64,000 bases of DNA from Manihot esculenta (taxonomy: Eukaryota > Streptophyta > Magnoliopsida > Malpighiales > Euphorbiaceae), in contig NC_035170.2 in NCBI RefSeq assembly GCF_001659605.2, positions 2,170,001-2,234,000 of the forward strand, in the 5' to 3' direction. This document shows positions 61,200-64,000 of the stretch, piece by piece; position 1 is the stretch's first letter; each line of letters starts with the position of its first letter. The translations under genes and the position numbers were made by a program. Under the pieces are notes generated by a model that made no database searches, was not told the origin of the DNA, and was given only the letters and a program-made list of their open reading frames with translations.

Positions 61200-62789
61200 T
61201 ATCAGATCATGAACTCTGCATCTTTTCACACCTATTCCAGTGTGATCTCTTTCGCTTACTTGAACCATACACCTACTTGTCAGCTCTTCCAAATATTCTT
61301 CACCCACATCTTCCATCGTCTCTTCTTCTCCACCTATTGATGGTTGCAATATGAAGCCTTCGGCAATCCACATTCGAATCAATTCCCTTTTCCCAAACTC
61401 CCAGTCCTCTGGAAATTGAGAAAGATAGAGAAAGCATGGCTTCAAATGGAAAGGCAAGTCGTCGTAGCTCAAACCTAATATCCCATACACTCCTCCATAT
61501 TGATGTCGTTGTTCCCACTTGATAAAGTGTGCAATAATATTTTCATGCACACTATTCCACTCCTTTAATGACTTCTTAGTTGCCAATAGGCCTCCAAGTA
61601 CAACAATTGCTAATGGCAATCCTCTGCATTTTTTCACCATTTCCCTTCCTAATTTCTCAAATTCTGGTGGGCAACCATCCTCTATAAGAATATCTTTTGG
61701 GAATGTTTTCCTTTTAAGAAGTTCCCAGCCTTCGTCGTCCTTCAACAGTGGTGGTTCCACCACTGAGCTCTGTGGATCAGCATGAGAAGCGACCACCGTG
61801 TTTCGGGTGGTAAATAAAACTTTGCTTCCTCTCTTACCATTTGGAAAAGCAGGTTTCAAATAATCCCAGGCCTCAGTTGTCCAAATATCATCAAGAACCA
61901 CAAAGTAACGCTTCTCTATTAACGTACTATGAAGTCTTCTAATCAGATCTTCCTCTTTCATCCTTTCCAACAAACACTTGAATTCTTCATCTTCCTTCAT
62001 CTTTCCCACCTTGGATTTAAGTGGTTGTCCCCCTTTCATATCTTCCAATAACTTTGCTTTATCTTCGTTGGATGCAGCATCCATAAGGATTCGAACGACA
62101 ACTTCCTTGACAGAGAATTGCTGAGATATGAAGATCCAAGATTGGAAATCGAAGTTTTGCTTCACATCAACGTCATTGTATATCTTCTTGGCAAGAGTGG
62201 TTTTGCCTAGCCCTCCCATCCCCACTATGGAAACAACACGGACTTGCTCTTCCTCCATCATCAACCGCGCTTTAAGATCACTTATTACAGCCTCCAAACA
62301 AATGACATACTCTTCCTCAGCATGTGGATCCGGTCTTCTGTATCGTTGTTGTCTCTTATAATTAGTTCCTTCTCCCTCAACAAGTTGGATGCCGTAGGTC
62401 TGCATACTTTTGTTTATATCTTCCATCTTAGATCGGATATATGTGATCTGGGTTCCTATTCTGTGGAGATAGGAAGCCTTAGTGAACATGAAAAAAGCCT
62501 TGTTAATGAACCCGCGTACACCTTCTCCTCTACCCCTTGCAACTTTAAGAAGAAAGGTATCGATGACATCCTCAGAATCATAAGCGAGGTCTCTGATTTC
62601 AGCTACCCAGTTGCGCACTCGCTCATCTTCATGATGATGACGGTCGGCATCTTTCAAGAAGCATTTCATTCGCTTGAGTTCATCTTGCAATCGATCAACT
62701 TCACCCTGCACCCCATGCAGAAAAACTGCTTCTTGTATGAGCAAATCAGCAATTCTTTGAATAGCCTCAGAAACAACAGCCTCGGCCAT
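61200..62789 (-). pseudogene. LRR-less truncated copy of NLR-3 (NLR-4)
   Basis: From MAEAVVSEAIQR (62789) the frame is open through the coiled coil (SEDVID), P-loop, FVVLDDIW, TTRNT, CRGLPLAI and CFLYLSQFPEDWEF to CRVHDLI. It then runs into the 3' flank of NLR-2 and stops at 61176 after a few foreign residues, giving about 537 residues. The break is a deletion that joins the equivalents of 31045 and 35273 of block 1. It keeps eight residues (around KDILIEDGC) that NLR-3 lacks. The CC-NB protein could be translated as an LRR-less NLR, but it also lacks its own 3' UTR; I class it as a pseudogene. Confidence 0.85.
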
Positions 62790-64000
62790 TCTTCTCGTTC
62801 CAGTGTCTTTTTTTTTTATGTTACCAAGAAGGGAAAATCGGAAGAGTTTGTTCTGCCTGAGATGAGCAGTGTCTTTAACGTTCGTCAAAGGTGGTTAGCG
62901 GTGGTAATTTATTATAGCAGATTTCTGAAACTTTCCTTCATCTTAGTTAGCCACGTGATCAGAAGGTGTGCAGGCAATTCCATTATAAATTTCTCTGTTC
63001 TTATCCCTTAATGAAAGTTGCAGCCAATAGACGCCAGCAAAGATAATTTCAAAGAAAAAAAGGAAAAAACGAAGATAAAGTGTCTTTAACGTGTTGATCT
63101 TTAAAATATAAAAATAAATCTATTAATTATGATATAACTAAGGATGAAAAAGTAATTCTATTTAATGTAAATTTACACGGGCAAAGCTAAATTTTATATT
63201 TTAGCCGGTTATTTATATAATTTCATAATATTTAGCTAATTAATTTTTTAATTTTAACTAAAATTTTTAAATTCATATGAATTCAACCATATTTAGATGG
63301 TAATTTCCTAAAAAAAAATAATTTAATAATCAATTCTGGTTGAAAAATTGACACTAATCCAAGCTAAAATAGATAGGGTGCAAAAAACATGACAAAAATT
63401 ACCCTTTAATTAAAATATTTTATAATAGAAGACTTGTTTATAATATAAATAGGGAATTCAGAACAGGAGACTTATTTATAAGAATAATTTATAATGTTGT
63501 TTCAATTTTAGTTTAAAATGAAAAAACAACTTATTTTAGCATGGAATAAAACATTTTATGTCCTATTTATGGTTTAAGACCAATGTAAATTGCTGAATTC
63601 ATCAGCATCAAACTATATTCACGTGGCCCAACATTACAAAAATATAATTTCTACTTAATAGGGCTAATTCAAGCGGATTTCGTATTAGAAAATTAATTCC
63701 TATATTAATTGAATAGTTATATTTTTTTATTCTTTGATTAAAATTGGCTCAGATAAAGTAGAGACCCACATCAATAAAAAAAATTACTGATTGAGTAGCC
63801 ACGTCAACATATTTTATTCACATTTTATTATCACTAATCTTTTAATTTGGCTAACATTATCGAAAAACAAACGAACTAAATTGAAATTTTATATGATTGG
63901 GGAAAAACAAACGAGCAAAGATAATTTCAAAAAAAAAAAGAAAAAGCAAAGATAAAGAGTCTTTGAGGAGTCAGCTGAGCAATGAATGGGGACTCCGTTT
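62790..64000. other. 5' flank of NLR-4, AT-rich insertion and start of a second CC fragment
   Basis: The first part matches the NLR-3 upstream region but has an extra stretch at about 62943-63005. Two related copies of a segment of about 45 bp ('agcaaagataatttcaaa', 'aagataaag.gtcttt') at 63038-63085 and 63915-63963 flank about 830 bp of AT-rich DNA without ORFs. The last bases match 37559-37583, the 3' end of the CC fragment, which continues outside the window. Confidence 0.6.

Larger units (their letters stand above)
55470..64000 (+). repeat. Segmental duplication, block 2 (NLR-2, NLR-4), continues past the window
   Basis: Direct copy of block 1 (25430-37583). The match runs 55470-61200, then jumps to sequence corresponding to 35273-37000 of block 1 at a 'gtat' junction near 61200, and reaches the start of the CC fragment at the window end. 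Confidence 0.85.

Overview
The window is plant nuclear DNA: AT-rich spacers, many short exons with GT-AG introns, a large Ty3/gypsy retroelement, a solo LTR, MITE-like elements and coiled-coil NLR (CC-NB-LRR) resistance genes. The NEDD1-FPGS neighbourhood and the look of the LTRs suggest a eudicot. Euphorbiaceae (cassava or rubber tree type) is my best guess, from general resemblance only and not from any search.

Left part (1-22.2 kb): about 9.8 kb of AT-rich spacer with repeat elements. Next comes an intact three-exon PP1-type protein phosphatase gene (9834-11565, 316 aa), then a ten-exon NEDD1 gene (14128-22200, about 796 aa), the WD40 adaptor for gamma-tubulin. In NEDD1 a segment of intron 2 plus most of exon 3 is present three times in tandem. 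Only the third copy carries the full exon with its splice donor.

Middle part (22.2-55.5 kb): a decayed LRR remnant, an apparently intact CC-NLR on the + strand (NLR-1, 27571-30468), a tail-to-tail CC-NLR on the - strand (NLR-3, 33986-36838) and a CC-only fragment. These lie between NEDD1 and a folylpolyglutamate synthase (FPGS) gene on the - strand (38947 to about 55020). The two genes are neighbours in Arabidopsis as I recall, so the NLR cluster appears to have entered a conserved gene pair. The FPGS copy is broken twice: an Athila-type retroelement (about 39.78-49.47 kb) sits in a coding exon, and the N-terminal exons are missing. The Athila element has lost its 3' LTR and carries a 2238-bp solo LTR with a perfect 5-bp target duplication.

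Right part (55.47-64 kb): a second, direct copy of the NLR block. It holds a near-identical but damaged NLR-1 copy (NLR-2: frameshift, 75-bp internal duplication, nonsense codon) and a truncated NLR-3 copy (NLR-4) whose LRR half was removed by a deletion. The second block begins where FPGS loses its 5' exons. A tandem duplication of [NLR block + 3' part of FPGS] would explain this and predicts an intact FPGS beyond the right edge of the window.

I see no convincing tRNA, rRNA or other RNA gene. I found no clearly new type of system. The most notable items are the NEDD1 exon triplication, the duplication/FPGS architecture, a Ser in place of Asp in the MHD motif of NLR-1 and NLR-2, and two repeat-motif families inside the LTR elements.
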